Counted from the first letter of the stretch, positions 1-9,248 are shown. The stretch: 64,000 nucleotides of DNA from Candidatus Sericytochromatia bacterium (GCA_018780035.1 JADMKE010000024.1:248001-312000), one strand, 5' to 3'. The notes: generated from the letters alone by a model not told the origin. Made by a program: numbers and translations.

Positions 1-2054
1 AAAACTGGCTTGGGGAGAGTTTCTCCGAAAGTCTGACCACCTCCCTGAGCCAACGTAGTCAACTCTCTCTGATCGAACGCAGCCAATTGGAGTTGATTTT
101 ACAAGAACAGGGATTTAGCCAGAGTGCTTTGGCTGACGAAAGCCAAGCACCCCGTTTGGGTAAAATATTGGGGGCCCGAAAATTGCTGATCGGTTCATAT
201 CAGCTCGTGGGTCAAACGCTCCTCATTCAAGCACGGCTTGTCGATGTTGAGACCGGCCAAATTGCCGAAGGGCAAGCGGTCAGGGTTGAAGGCCCGATTG
301 AGAATCTTTTTGCTCTCCAGGCCCGGCTGGCCGAAAATTTGCTGATCCGCTTGGGGGTCTTGCCGAGTGCCTCAGAACGAGAAGCGCTGGAGCTGAGTCT
401 CAAAATTTGTAAAAGTCCTCAGGTCTATGCCCAATACCAACAGGCCCGGATTTTGTTGCGCATGATCTCAGACAAACATCTCAGTCATGCGATTGAATTA
501 CTCGAAAAAACAGTCGCAACTGAACCGGATTTTGTGGAGGCCCAGGTGGCTCTGTCTGAAGCTTTTTCACTTCGCAGCCGGATGCGGCGCTTTTATGCCT
601 CGGCCCGCAATGACGATTTACAACGGGCCCTTTTTCACGCTCAAGAGGCCCTTAAACAAGGCAAACAGCTCGAAGCTGTATACCGTGCTACCGCACGTGC
701 CTGGCAGGCCCAAAAAAAGAGCGAGAATGCCTTGCAGGCGATTCGCAAATCGCTGGAAATCAACCCCAATGAGACAGATAGCCTACTGGCCTTTATTGAA
801 ATTGCAAGTCATTTGAACCAACCCTCTGAGCAGATTATTCAAGAATTGCAACGCTATCAACCCCAGAATAGCCAGGATCCCTGGGTTCAGTTTTCGCTCG
901 TCACGCTGCTGATGCGCCAACTCAAAACTCAGCCCCAGGCAGATTATAGTCAAGTTCGGCAAATGCTTGAACACATCCGTCTGCAATTGCCAGATCTCGC
1001 ATATGTGCCCATGAAACAAGGTGAACTGGCCTTGCGCACCGATCAGCCTGACAAGGCTATGGGCTATTATCAGACCGCTGTGGCAATGGAGCCTGACAAC
1101 TATTTGCTCTATGCCTTTGCCGGGGTCTCCTTGGTCAAACAGGCCCAATTTGCTGAAATTGCAGAAAGCTGGTTGAAAAAAAGCGTCAGTCTAAACCCGG
1201 AGTTTGGGTATAATTTGGCTTTTCTGGGGCTCTTGCATTTGCAGCGCAAAGACCATCCCATGGCCCGACAATATCTGCTTCAAGCCCTGGAAAAACTGCC
1301 CGATAGTTCTGCCGTGTATTCTCTTCTGGGGTTTGCGGCCATGCAGCAAGATAACTATCTGGAGGCTTACGCCTATCTGCGTCAGGCCCTCAACAACGAT
1401 GGCAAGATCCCCGGCGAAAATATGGAGCGGGGCAGTATTTTACAATCCCTGGCTGCTTTGGCACTTCTATTGGAGAAACCCGCTGAAGCTATCCAATATT
1501 CCAAAGAGGCCCTCTCTGCCCCCGATCGCGATCCCGTTCAAGCCCTGAATCAATTGATCAAAATTCTGCTCAGCCAAAACCAACTTGCAGCAGCCCGACA
1601 GGAATTCGAAGCGCATACAGCCCGCACTGGCCAGCCTTTAAACGAAGCTGAAAAGCAGATTTATGCCTGGATATATTTGCGTGAAGAATTGCAAAAAGAC
1701 CCCAATAATGTGAATGTGCTCAATGACTTGGGCCGTTTGGCCTTGAAAGAAAAAGACCCAGACGAAGCACTCGATTACCTCGAAAAGGCCATTGCTCTGG
1801 CCCCCGAACACCCGTCTGTTATGTTTAATTTGGGTTTACTTAAACTCCAAACCCAGGACTATGCAGAAGCTGCTGACCTGTTTAAAAATGTACTCACTGT
1901 AGACCCCCATCATCCCAAAGCTGCATTTAATTTGGGCAAATCTCTGCAACACCTGGGTAAAAAAGCGGAGGCCAAAGCCATTTGGACAGATTTACTTAAA
2001 CTTCACCCCGATGATCTTCAGGTTTTAAAAGCATTGGAATCTCTGGAGAAATAA
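1..2054 (+). CDS. TPR protein with N-terminal FlgO/CsgG-like domain (5' end outside window)
   Basis: The reading frame is open from position 3, so the real start lies upstream. The first residues in the window (NWLGESFSESLTTSL, then ERSQLE) match the domain of the minus-strand paralogue at 11982-14153 (AWMAESFSESLTMSL, then ERSQIQ), which confirms that the gene is truncated by the window edge. The N-terminal part resembles the FlgO/CsgG-like domain found in periplasmic or outer-membrane lipoprotein-type proteins (LGKILGARKLLIGSYQ, then a VDVETGQI strand). The rest is a long series of TPR units with the usual A/G/Y/F/A/P spacing, up to a last full repeat near the C-terminus. Probable role: envelope scaffold or secretion/assembly factor; the partner is unknown. 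The ankyrin gene follows after 2 nt, so the two are probably cotranscribed. The fold is clear but the function is not. Confidence 0.85.
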   Translation, partial: NWLGESFSESLTTSLSQRSQLSLIERSQLELILQEQGFSQSALADESQAPRLGKILGARKLLIGSYQLVGQTLLIQARLVDVETGQIAEGQAVRVEGPIENLFALQARLAENLLIRLGVLPSASEREALELSLKICKSPQVYAQYQQARILLRMISDKHLSHAIELLEKTVATEPDFVEAQVALSEAFSLRSRMRRFYASARNDDLQRALFHAQEALKQGKQLEAVYRATARAWQAQKKSENALQAIRKSLEINPNETDSLLAFIEIASHLNQPSEQIIQELQRYQPQNSQDPWVQFSLVTLLMRQLKTQPQADYSQVRQMLEHIRLQLPDLAYVPMKQGELALRTDQPDKAMGYYQTAVAMEPDNYLLYAFAGVSLVKQAQFAEIAESWLKKSVSLNPEFGYNLAFLGLLHLQRKDHPMARQYLLQALEKLPDSSAVYSLLGFAAMQQDNYLEAYAYLRQALNNDGKIPGENMERGSILQSLAALALLLEKPAEAIQYSKEALSAPDRDPVQALNQLIKILLSQNQLAAARQEFEAHTARTGQPLNEAEKQIYAWIYLREELQKDPNNVNVLNDLGRLALKEKDPDEALDYLEKAIALAPEHPSVMFNLGLLKLQTQDYAEAADLFKNVLTVDPHHPKAAFNLGKSLQHLGKKAEAKAIWTDLLKLHPDDLQVLKALESLEK

Positions 2055-2056
2055 CC

Positions 2057-3193
2057 GTGAAAATTGTCAAAAAAGTCAGTGTATTTTGTTTTGCAAGCCT
2101 GGGATTTTGCCTGGGAATGGGTAATATCCCTGAATTCACTCAGGTCTTGGCCCCAGCATTGGCCATGAGCCAATCGGCTTTTTCTGAACGTGTTTTTGCC
2201 AGAGCCCTGGTCTCTGGAGATGCACACGCCACAGAAACCTGGTTGGCTCTCAATAACCAAAGTCCACAATTGTCTCTTGAAGTGGCTCCAGCTCTTCGTC
2301 TACATCCGATCAGCATCGTCTTAACCCGCACCCCTTGGCAAAAGCAAACAGAGATGCTTGAGCATTTGCTCAAATGGGGCGCAAATTTAAATTATCAAGA
2401 GCCTGATTTGCAATTTAAAACCCCATTACATTTGGCTCTAGAGATTGAGGTTGAAAGCCAGGCCAGTGAATTGGTCCGTTTTATTCTCAGTCATCATGGT
2501 CAAGGTGCCCTCGGAGTGATGGATAAAAACCAAGAGACCCCCCTCGATCTGGCACGTAAGCGTTATCCTGCTTTGGCACAAAGCCTAGAAAAATTTCAAT
2601 CGTTTCAACTCAGCCCGATGGACCTCTTGTACCCCCCGACAGCTTGGGCCAGAGGGGAAAAAGCCCTCAAGCGCTTTGAACAAGAGCAAATTTTGTTTGA
2701 TGCTGTCGCAGAATCACACCCTGGAAAATTGCAAGGGGCTTTGCTAGCGGGTGCCTCTGTTACAGCCCGCAGTCTGGAACAAAAATGGGAAACCCCTTTA
2801 CACAGTGCAATTGTCCTGTCTGAGTCCCCGCAAAAAAATGCTTTAATTCAATTGCTGCTGAATCAAGAATCCGCGCGTGAAGCTGAAGATTGGCAGGGCA
2901 ATCGGCCTTTACACGTGGCGGCTCTCAAAGGCCAAGTCAAACTCATGGAAACACTGCTTAAAATGGGAGTGGATCTCAATTGCCGCAACCAATCTGGTCA
3001 AACCCCTCTGGCTTTGGCTGCCTTGGCCGGCCAAATAGAAAGTGTCGTTTGGTTGGTCAAGGCCGGCGCTCAAAAACAACTTGCAGACAGTTTGGGGCAG
3101 TCGCCCGCAGACATTATTCAGAAAAAATTAGAGCAGCCAGAACTGTCTCCACAAGAGCGACAGACCCAAGAAGCGATTTTGAAATGGCTCTGA
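2057..3193 (+). CDS. Exported ankyrin-repeat protein
   Basis: A 378-aa protein starting at GTG, 2 nt after the preceding stop, with GGAG at 2045-2048 as ribosome-binding site. The first ~37 residues form a signal-peptide-like segment (KIVKK, then a hydrophobic stretch, then APALA before MSQS), so export is likely. Ankyrin units are visible around residues 90-130 (TPLHLALE) and more clearly at 230-370 (TPLHSAIV, RPLHVAALKG, TPLALAALAG). The region between them is less regular. Ankyrin repeats bind proteins, but nothing in the sequence names the partner. The tight spacing to the TPR gene suggests both act in the same envelope process. Confidence 0.8.
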   Translation: MKIVKKVSVFCFASLGFCLGMGNIPEFTQVLAPALAMSQSAFSERVFARALVSGDAHATETWLALNNQSPQLSLEVAPALRLHPISIVLTRTPWQKQTEMLEHLLKWGANLNYQEPDLQFKTPLHLALEIEVESQASELVRFILSHHGQGALGVMDKNQETPLDLARKRYPALAQSLEKFQSFQLSPMDLLYPPTAWARGEKALKRFEQEQILFDAVAESHPGKLQGALLAGASVTARSLEQKWETPLHSAIVLSESPQKNALIQLLLNQESAREAEDWQGNRPLHVAALKGQVKLMETLLKMGVDLNCRNQSGQTPLALAALAGQIESVVWLVKAGAQKQLADSLGQSPADIIQKKLEQPELSPQERQTQEAILKWL

Positions 3194-3252
3194 CCATTCC
3201 CCTCTTGAACAAGTCGGGGTAAAATAGGGATTATGACTGAAAGCTTACTGCC

Positions 3253-3660
3253 ATGAGAGCTGCGACACGCAGTATTTCCATTGAAGCGCATCCTGCCTGG
3301 GTCTTTGAATATGTTTCAAATCCAGCCAATTTGCCGCAGTGGTCGCGTTCTTTTTGCCTCTCTGTCACTCAGCAAGACGAAGCTTGGATCATCGAGACGC
3401 CCCATGGACCTGTTCAGGTATATATCCAGGCCTTTTCAGACAGTGGCGTTGTTGACCAATATCTCTTTCCCAGCCCCGAAGTTCAAGTTCATATTCCCAT
3501 GCGCGTTTTGCCCAATGGAAGTGGAACTGAATTCATCTTTACCCTCTTTCAACCGGATGATATTTCCGATGAAGACTACCGCCAAGAAGTCTATTGGGTT
3601 GAGCAGGAGCTAATGATTCTGAAACAGGTCCTGGAAGAATCCGGGCACCTGCAGGCCTAA
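3253..3660 (+). CDS. SRPBCC (START-like) domain protein
   Basis: A 135-aa single-domain protein. The N-terminus (RSISIEAHPAWVFEYVSNPANLPQWS) is the typical first strand and helix of the SRPBCC/polyketide-cyclase fold: an ISIEA-type strand, a V..YVSNP helix and P.W. The rest gives alternating strands and a C-terminal helix (YWVEQELMILKQVLEES), as expected for this hydrophobic-cavity fold. These proteins bind lipids or aromatic ligands and rarely have an obvious catalytic residue. The next gene starts 11 nt downstream, so it heads the cassette with the 773-aa fusion and the methyltransferase. The ligand is unknown. Confidence 0.7.
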   Translation: MRAATRSISIEAHPAWVFEYVSNPANLPQWSRSFCLSVTQQDEAWIIETPHGPVQVYIQAFSDSGVVDQYLFPSPEVQVHIPMRVLPNGSGTEFIFTLFQPDDISDEDYRQEVYWVEQELMILKQVLEESGHLQA

Positions 3661-3671
3661 GGAGCACATTT

Positions 3672-5993
3672 ATGCCACAAGCCCTTTTAATCACTCAATG
3701 CCTCCAAAACGATTTTGTTAAACCCCTGGCCCCTCATGAGGCTTTGCCCAATCTCCTGCATATTGGCCATGCTGAATCTCTGCGCTTAATGGGCGAAAAC
3801 CCCCAATTTGGGCCTGTTTCACGCGTTATTGACTGGGCTTATGCCCAACCTGATGCCAGTCTGCGTGTCATCCATATTCGCGATTGGCACGACCCGCTTG
3901 ATTTTCGGCAGTTTAATCACATGATTCAATTTGGCGATCACTGTGAAAAAAACACCCATGGTGCTGGTTTTGCCTTCTCGGAACCAGATACCGACAAAGA
4001 AATTGAAATCGTGAATACCCTGACCCTGAACGATTTTCATGAGACCAATTTGGCCAGCCTGCTCGAAGGCTATCAAGGTCAGAAAGTACGTGTGGGTCTC
4101 ATGGGGGTGTGGACAGAAGCCAAAATTACTTTTTTGTCTTATGAGTTGAGCACCCGTTATCCCGATTTTGAAATTGGCATCTGTTCGGCTTTAACTGCCA
4201 GTTCTTCACGGGCTCAACATTTTATTGCCCTTGAACAGCTCGAAAAACTGCTGGGGGTTAAAGTTTTTGCCTCAGTGGCTGAATTTATTCGCTTTATGGG
4301 CGGGAATACCAGCCAAATTCCTCTGACCGGTTGGATGGATGCCCGTCATCCTGTGCTGGTGCTTGATAGTCTGCCAGCCCTCGAAGACACCGACAGTAAG
4401 CTACTGCGCTATTTGTTTCGCGATTCGCGAGTAGTCAAACTAAATCGTCTGGATGGTGGCTTTTCAGGCAACGAAGTGCTTGGCAGTACCAGCACAGATA
4501 TTCATGGCCATAAACAGGTGCCTCACGTTGTCAAAATTGGTTGGAATCATATGATCGGGCGTGAGCGCACGGCCTTTGAACAAATTGAGTCAGTGCTTGG
4601 CAATAATGCCCCGCGTTTGGTGGACTTTGTCGAATTGGGCGAAAGGGGCGCACTCAAATACCGGTATGCTTCGATGGGAGGGGGCTTTTCGACCACCTTC
4701 CAAAAACTCTACGCCCAAGGAATGAGCGACGAAAAGATCGCAAAAGTGCTGGAAACTGTCTTTAGTGAACAATTGGGACGTCTGTATACCGCTGCCAGCT
4801 ATGAAAAATGCAATATTTTGGAGTATTACCAATTCAGTGCACAATGGGCCCCGAATATCCGCCGCCGTGTCGAAAGCCTTTTGGGTACGGTGAGCGGGAG
4901 GGAAATTGAGATATTGCCTGGTAAATTTACACCCAATTTGATTCAATTTTACGAACAGGATCTCGAAAAACTCAAGTCCTTCCACCGGGGCGATAATTGT
5001 TATATGTCCTTTGTTCATGGCGACCTGAACGGTGCAAATATTATACTTGATCGACAAGAAAATATTTGGCTGATCGACTTTTTTCACACCCATCGAGGCC
5101 ATGTACTTCGGGATTTGATCAAACTCGAAAACGATCTGCTTTATATATTTAGTGAACTCCAAGACGAAAGAGAATTGGCAGAAGCCCTGCACTTCAGTGA
5201 AATCCTCTGTCGAATTCAAGATTTGCGCGCTCCGCTGCCCCCCTTGGAAGACACAGGCCTGACTGTACCTGCGTTACAACGGGCCTATCGGGTCACACAG
5301 ATTCTGCGCAGCTTTTATCCTGAGCTGATTCACTCCGACCGCGACCCACTCCAGGTCTTTGTCGGCCAGTTACGTTATGCCGTTCATACCCTGAGTTTTA
5401 ACGAGGCCTCTGATCTGCAAAAAAAATGGGCCCTGTATACGGCTGGTCTTTGCTGTGACCGGATCCGTAACCACCAGGGTGGCAGCCGTGATATCTGGGT
5501 AGACTGGCTCCCTGATGCGCACACGGGTTCGGGTAAATTGGGATTGACCCTGTTGCCAGGTCGGCGCGATGTTTTGCGCTCGATCGACAAAGATCTCAAA
5601 ACCCTAAAAGATACTGAGCAGGCCACCCACCTTGTCTCTTTGCTCACCGCAGATGAGTTGATGCGTTATGGTGTGCCTGAATTGCATGAAAAATGTGCTG
5701 AAATGGGGATTGAGGTCTTCCACCAGCCGATGTTGGACCAGCGCGTTTGCAGCCCCAAAGAAATGATTGGGCTTTTAAATTGGATAGAAATGGCCCTGGA
5801 TCAAGGGGGCAAAGTGGTTTTGCACTGTGTGGGTGGGCTTGGACGCTCGGGCACCGTTGCCGCCTGTTATTTAAAACAAAAAGGGTTTAGCAGCGAACAA
5901 GCTCTGCATCAGGTACGTCAAACCCGCTCTCCCCGCGCTGTGGAATCCACTGAACAAGAAGATTTTCTCAGGGATTTTGATCCCGCTTGTTGA
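3672..5993 (+). CDS. Isochorismatase-like / APH-type kinase / dual-specificity phosphatase fusion
   Basis: A 773-aa protein with three enzyme-like modules. Residues ~1-210 have the cysteine-hydrolase (isochorismatase) fold, with the catalytic Asp kept in QNDF (D14). By my alignment the catalytic Lys is T116 and the nucleophilic Cys is K151 (GVWTEAKI where the family has GVxTxxCV), so the module is probably non-catalytic. Residues ~240-540 are an aminoglycoside/choline-kinase-like fold, possibly the TCAD9-type variant: VVKIG with K288, HGDLNGAN (H449, D451, N456) and IDF with D469, all catalytic positions present. Residues ~615-773 are a CDKN3-like dual-specificity phosphatase: HCVGGLGRSGT gives the CX5R loop (C719, R725), with an upstream Asp in MLDQR as candidate general acid. 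It probably phosphorylates a small molecule or protein and may reverse this. The substrate is unknown. It sits 11 nt after the SRPBCC gene and overlaps the methyltransferase gene. Confidence 0.85.
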   Translation: MPQALLITQCLQNDFVKPLAPHEALPNLLHIGHAESLRLMGENPQFGPVSRVIDWAYAQPDASLRVIHIRDWHDPLDFRQFNHMIQFGDHCEKNTHGAGFAFSEPDTDKEIEIVNTLTLNDFHETNLASLLEGYQGQKVRVGLMGVWTEAKITFLSYELSTRYPDFEIGICSALTASSSRAQHFIALEQLEKLLGVKVFASVAEFIRFMGGNTSQIPLTGWMDARHPVLVLDSLPALEDTDSKLLRYLFRDSRVVKLNRLDGGFSGNEVLGSTSTDIHGHKQVPHVVKIGWNHMIGRERTAFEQIESVLGNNAPRLVDFVELGERGALKYRYASMGGGFSTTFQKLYAQGMSDEKIAKVLETVFSEQLGRLYTAASYEKCNILEYYQFSAQWAPNIRRRVESLLGTVSGREIEILPGKFTPNLIQFYEQDLEKLKSFHRGDNCYMSFVHGDLNGANIILDRQENIWLIDFFHTHRGHVLRDLIKLENDLLYIFSELQDERELAEALHFSEILCRIQDLRAPLPPLEDTGLTVPALQRAYRVTQILRSFYPELIHSDRDPLQVFVGQLRYAVHTLSFNEASDLQKKWALYTAGLCCDRIRNHQGGSRDIWVDWLPDAHTGSGKLGLTLLPGRRDVLRSIDKDLKTLKDTEQATHLVSLLTADELMRYGVPELHEKCAEMGIEVFHQPMLDQRVCSPKEMIGLLNWIEMALDQGGKVVLHCVGGLGRSGTVAACYLKQKGFSSEQALHQVRQTRSPRAVESTEQEDFLRDFDPAC

Positions 5994-6706
5994 TTAAAAA
6001 CCTGCGTCGGTTCAGTTTTGTTGATCGTCTGCGGCGTCTCCAACGGGTATGGAAATACCAAATCGTCTCCGAAGTCAGCAGGTATTGGCAAGAAAATCGA
6101 ATTTTGAATGCCAATCCAGAGTTTTCTCTGCTTTTGGGTGCTTACCGTCAAATTTATGCTGATTCAGCGGCAGCCAATTTGGTCTCTTGGCTGGAGCGTA
6201 AAGATAGCTTTCGGCAGGATGTGGATGATTTGACTTATGGAGAAACCCCATTTACAACTTGGTTAGCGCTGATCCCTCTGATGCAATTGCAGCCCCATGA
6301 AAAATTTGCTGAATTGGGGTGTGGTACCGGCATTCTCAGTCTTTATCTGAGTTTTTGCCAGGGTGTCAGTGCGACGGGAGTAGATACCATAGAAACATTT
6401 ATTACAAACGCCAATCAATTGGCTATGCAGTTCCAACTTCCTGCCGAATTCAGAACCCTTTCGGTCTTGGACCTGGATTTGAATGAGTTTCAGGTGATGT
6501 ATTGTGTCGCGACTTGCTTCAGCGAGGCCACGCGAAAAGCGCTTGCCCTCAAAATGGCTGATTGTAAACCTGGAACGCGTATTTTAGTGGTGACCCATGA
6601 AATGGAGCATCCAAGACTTCAAAAACAGACGGAGTTAAAGCTGCCATTTACTTGGGGCCGAGATACAGTATACCTGTATGAAATTCAAGCCGATCTTGAA
6701 GTCTAA
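5987..6706 (+). CDS. DOT1-like class I SAM methyltransferase
   Basis: About 239 aa, starting at TTG (5987 or the adjacent TTG at 5990), overlapping the stop of the fusion gene and so probably translationally coupled. Motif I is clear (ELGCGTG, residues 109-115), followed by an acidic strand end (GVD). The segment FQVMYCVATCF then LALKMADCKPGTRILV resembles the DOT1/KMT4 arrangement of motif IV and the following helix, seen in many bacterial lysine- or small-molecule methyltransferases. An N-terminal helical region (residues 1-80) precedes the Rossmann core. The substrate may be tied to the fusion protein or the SRPBCC protein of the same cassette. That link is inference. Confidence 0.75.
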   Translation: MLIKNLRRFSFVDRLRRLQRVWKYQIVSEVSRYWQENRILNANPEFSLLLGAYRQIYADSAAANLVSWLERKDSFRQDVDDLTYGETPFTTWLALIPLMQLQPHEKFAELGCGTGILSLYLSFCQGVSATGVDTIETFITNANQLAMQFQLPAEFRTLSVLDLDLNEFQVMYCVATCFSEATRKALALKMADCKPGTRILVVTHEMEHPRLQKQTELKLPFTWGRDTVYLYEIQADLEV

Positions 6707-6770
6707 ACTGGTGACTTGGCAAAGGCCTTTTTAAAGCGTTCAAATCTGGGTCTTTACTGAAAGTGACTGT

Positions 6771-7358
6771 TTAAATATCACTTGGACTGGGTTCCCAGTT
6801 GTTGCGAATCGCCCAATCTTGCGCAGAGAAATAGATCAAATCCACGGCTGGGTCTTTCACTTCAGGGTACATTTTTCCATCGACCAAATGCATTGCCAAA
6901 CGCAATTTCAACTCGGCATAAGCCGCTGCCATCAATGGATGGGCCCGCAAATAATCGCGAAACACCAATGGGTAGCGCTGGTTGGGTCTGCCTTCCACAC
7001 GCACATGGGTATTTGTACTTCGCTGGCCAGGGGGCGGTCGAAACAGCAATTTGTCCCAATCGCTGACAGGACCCTTTTGCCCAGGTGGGGCATGGTCACG
7101 CCAAATTCCATCGGGCAAAACATATCCCAATTGACACATTTTCTCTGTCAGTTCTTCAGACAAGGCACTGACTGTGATTTGCACATCAATCACATCTTTG
7201 GCCGCCAAACCGGGCACCGAAGTCGAACCAATATGATCAATGCGCAAGGCCATTTGCCCCAATCCTTGCCGCAGTCTTTGGCCAATCTGTAGAAATTCAT
7301 TTGACCAGCTTGGCTGGTAGTTGATAATTTTAACGGGATTGAGAGGGCTGAGGTTCAT
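6771..7358 (-). CDS. GrpB family (UPF0157) nucleotidyltransferase-fold protein
   Basis: A 195-aa protein with the GrpB signature: VKIINYQPSW at the start, HIGSTSVPGLAAKDVIDVQ in the first third, and the NTHVRVEG and FRDYLRAHP segments later. GrpB proteins have the nucleotidyltransferase fold and are sometimes fused to dephospho-CoA kinase. Their reaction is not well established. Length is normal for the family. The start overlaps the stop of the ThiF/rhodanese gene by 4 nt, so it is the last gene of a leftward operon GNAT - ThiF/rhodanese - GrpB. Confidence 0.85.
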   Translation of the reverse strand: MNLSPLNPVKIINYQPSWSNEFLQIGQRLRQGLGQMALRIDHIGSTSVPGLAAKDVIDVQITVSALSEELTEKMCQLGYVLPDGIWRDHAPPGQKGPVSDWDKLLFRPPPGQRSTNTHVRVEGRPNQRYPLVFRDYLRAHPLMAAAYAELKLRLAMHLVDGKMYPEVKDPAVDLIYFSAQDWAIRNNWEPSPSDI

Positions 7359-8476
7359 AAGATTATCTCATCATCGTTGCATTGGGCGGATTGAAAGGCA
7401 TGCCAAGCATCGATACCACCTTGTAAATGGACCACCTTTTGAAATCCTGCCTTGAGCAAAAGCTGTCCTCCCGCTTGAGAGCGCACCCCCCGCTGACAAA
7501 AGAGTAAAACAGGCTCACCCTGTTGCAGGCTGTGTAATTGTGATGGCAGTTCTTCTAAGGGCAGATGTCGTCCCGGAAATGCCATGGGCAAAGCATCTTC
7601 ATGCAGATTGGATTCGGAAACGGGTCGTAAATCAAGAATTTGTAAGTGGGGGTGGCTTTCGAGCCAATTTTCCAGTTCTGAGGCCTGAACTTCCGGAATT
7701 CGCTGGCTCACGTTTTCCTGGCCCAGCAAGGGACGCGGATTGGGGCCACATCCAGGACAGTCAGGATCGCGGCTCAAGCTGACTTTTTCAAATGCCAGTG
7801 AGAGTCCCTCTATCAACAACAATTCTCCCTGGAGACAGGGTTGACCCAGCAAAAATTTGAGGGTTTCGAGGGCCTGAAGGGTTCCAACCAGTCCGGCCAT
7901 CGCCCCCAAGACGCCACCTGTGTTGCAGTCCGGAATACTGCCATGACTTGGCAATTCGGGAAAAAGACAGCGGTAACAAGGCCCTGGAGACCCCAAAACT
8001 GAGAGTTGACCAGCAAAGCGGTATAAACTGCCATAGACCAGGGGTATCCCTGCTTGCAAACAGGCGGCATTGAGCCAGTAGCGCACAGGCAGTTGATCGC
8101 TGCCATCAACCACAATATCCCAATTTTTGACCAATTCAATTGCATTTTCAGCATCGACAGCAAGTGCAAAGGTTTGGATTTGAAGTTCAGGGTTCAACGC
8201 CATCAATCGTTCAGCAGCTCTGGTCACTTTGGCCTTGCCCAGATCAGAGGGAGTATACAAAATCTGGCGCTGAAGATTGGAGAGAGCAACTTGATCTGGA
8301 TCGATCAAACCCAAATGTCCCACGCCTGCGGCAGCCAAATACAGAGCCGCAGGACAGCCGAGCCCACCAGCGCCCACGATCAGCACACGGCTGGATTGTA
8401 ATTGTGCTTGTCCTGCCTGTCCCACTTCTGGCAAGCTTATTTGGCGTGAATAACGTGAACTGTTTTGATTTGACAT
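7355..8476 (-). CDS. ThiF/MoeB-family adenylyltransferase with C-terminal rhodanese domain
   Basis: A 373-aa protein that should activate the C-terminus of a ubiquitin-like sulfur carrier (MoaD, ThiS or similar) by adenylation and pass sulfur to it. Residues 1-250 are the E1-like domain: nucleotide loop GAGGLG (35-40), acidic DPD (59-61), zinc pairs CYRC (C167/C170) and CPGC (C240/C243), and the conserved IPDCNTGGVLG Cys (C184). Residues ~260-365 form a rhodanese domain with active-site C327 in FCQRGVRSQ. This is the architecture of cyanobacterial and Gram-positive MoeB/MoeZ and eukaryotic MOCS3/Uba4. ATG start with AGGA 7 nt upstream. The carrier protein is not in the window, so I give no symbol. 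Confidence 0.9.
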   Translation of the reverse strand: MSNQNSSRYSRQISLPEVGQAGQAQLQSSRVLIVGAGGLGCPAALYLAAAGVGHLGLIDPDQVALSNLQRQILYTPSDLGKAKVTRAAERLMALNPELQIQTFALAVDAENAIELVKNWDIVVDGSDQLPVRYWLNAACLQAGIPLVYGSLYRFAGQLSVLGSPGPCYRCLFPELPSHGSIPDCNTGGVLGAMAGLVGTLQALETLKFLLGQPCLQGELLLIEGLSLAFEKVSLSRDPDCPGCGPNPRPLLGQENVSQRIPEVQASELENWLESHPHLQILDLRPVSESNLHEDALPMAFPGRHLPLEELPSQLHSLQQGEPVLLFCQRGVRSQAGGQLLLKAGFQKVVHLQGGIDAWHAFQSAQCNDDEIIL

Positions 8477-8509
8477 TTGAGGTTCCTAACAATCTGGCCT
8501 GTGTCGGCT

Positions 8510-9130
8510 TTAAAGACTGTGTTGCAATTGCCAAAAATCTGAGTTCTGGTAATCTGTTTTGAGCAGGCTATACAGTTTCATATTGCGGAAAGACTCTTTA
8601 AAATAGACCCGCTCACGCAATGTGCCTTCGCAACTCCATCCCAGCTTTTCGAGTACACGCTGAGAAGGCACATTGTTTATTTCACATTGGGCCTCAAAGC
8701 GGTTGATCTTCATTTCGGAAAAGCCCCAATGAATGAGAGCCGTTAAAGCTTCGCTGATCAGCCCCCGATTCCAATAGGCACGATTGAGACTAAATCCCAA
8801 CTCCACGCTGGCGTAGTCAGGCATCCACCAGACAATTCCAAAAAATCCAATCAATTGATTGTCTGCTTGGCAGACAGCCCATTCTAAATATTGCCCTTGG
8901 GCATAAAGATCGAGCGCTGCCTGTATATACTCTTCGGATTGGGAAATGGATTGGTGAACGTCCCAGCGGTTGTATTTAGAGACTTCTGGGTCCGACATAA
9001 TCGCAAACAGGTTTTGCTGATCGCTTATTTCGAGCGGACGAAAACGCAGGCGTTCTGTCTGGACCTTGCTAAAGCTTTTGAGCAGTTCGGGAATATCTTC
9101 GTAATTGGGAGAGCTGGGGAATTGAGACAT
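8510..9130 (-). CDS. GNAT acetyltransferase, RimJ/RimL type
   Basis: About 206 aa. The order of elements fits the RimJ/RimL-like GNAT family: TERLRFRPLEISD at the first strand, VELGFSLNRAYWNRGLISEAL as the acetyl-CoA-binding motif A (the Q/RxxGxG/A loop is replaced by WNRGLI, which is common in this subfamily), and NVPSQRVLEKLGW with EGTLRE at the end. Such enzymes acetylate protein N-termini, tRNA-associated proteins or small molecules; the substrate cannot be told here. I chose ATG 9130. A TTG at 9157 would add nine residues. First gene of the leftward operon with the ThiF/rhodanese gene 33 nt downstream. Confidence 0.85.
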   Translation of the reverse strand: MSQFPSSPNYEDIPELLKSFSKVQTERLRFRPLEISDQQNLFAIMSDPEVSKYNRWDVHQSISQSEEYIQAALDLYAQGQYLEWAVCQADNQLIGFFGIVWWMPDYASVELGFSLNRAYWNRGLISEALTALIHWGFSEMKINRFEAQCEINNVPSQRVLEKLGWSCEGTLRERVYFKESFRNMKLYSLLKTDYQNSDFWQLQHSL

Positions 9131-9248
9131 CGCTGTGTGGTGAACCTGCTTGTGCAAATTGTTTCCAGCTTAGCCCAAAGTTTCACGAAAGTAAATTGGC
9201 TACGTATAATTTGCTTGCAGAAAAAAGTGAAAAGCGACGTGAATGCGT

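Noticed and set aside
4590..5219. Long minus-strand frame (209 codons) inside the kinase/phosphatase fusion
   Set aside because: It is antisense to a gene whose catalytic motifs fix the frame. No motif or ribosome-binding site of its own.
3672..5993. Aminoglycoside resistance enzyme
   Set aside because: The APH-like fold is shared by many small-molecule and protein kinases, and the fusion partners do not suggest drug modification.
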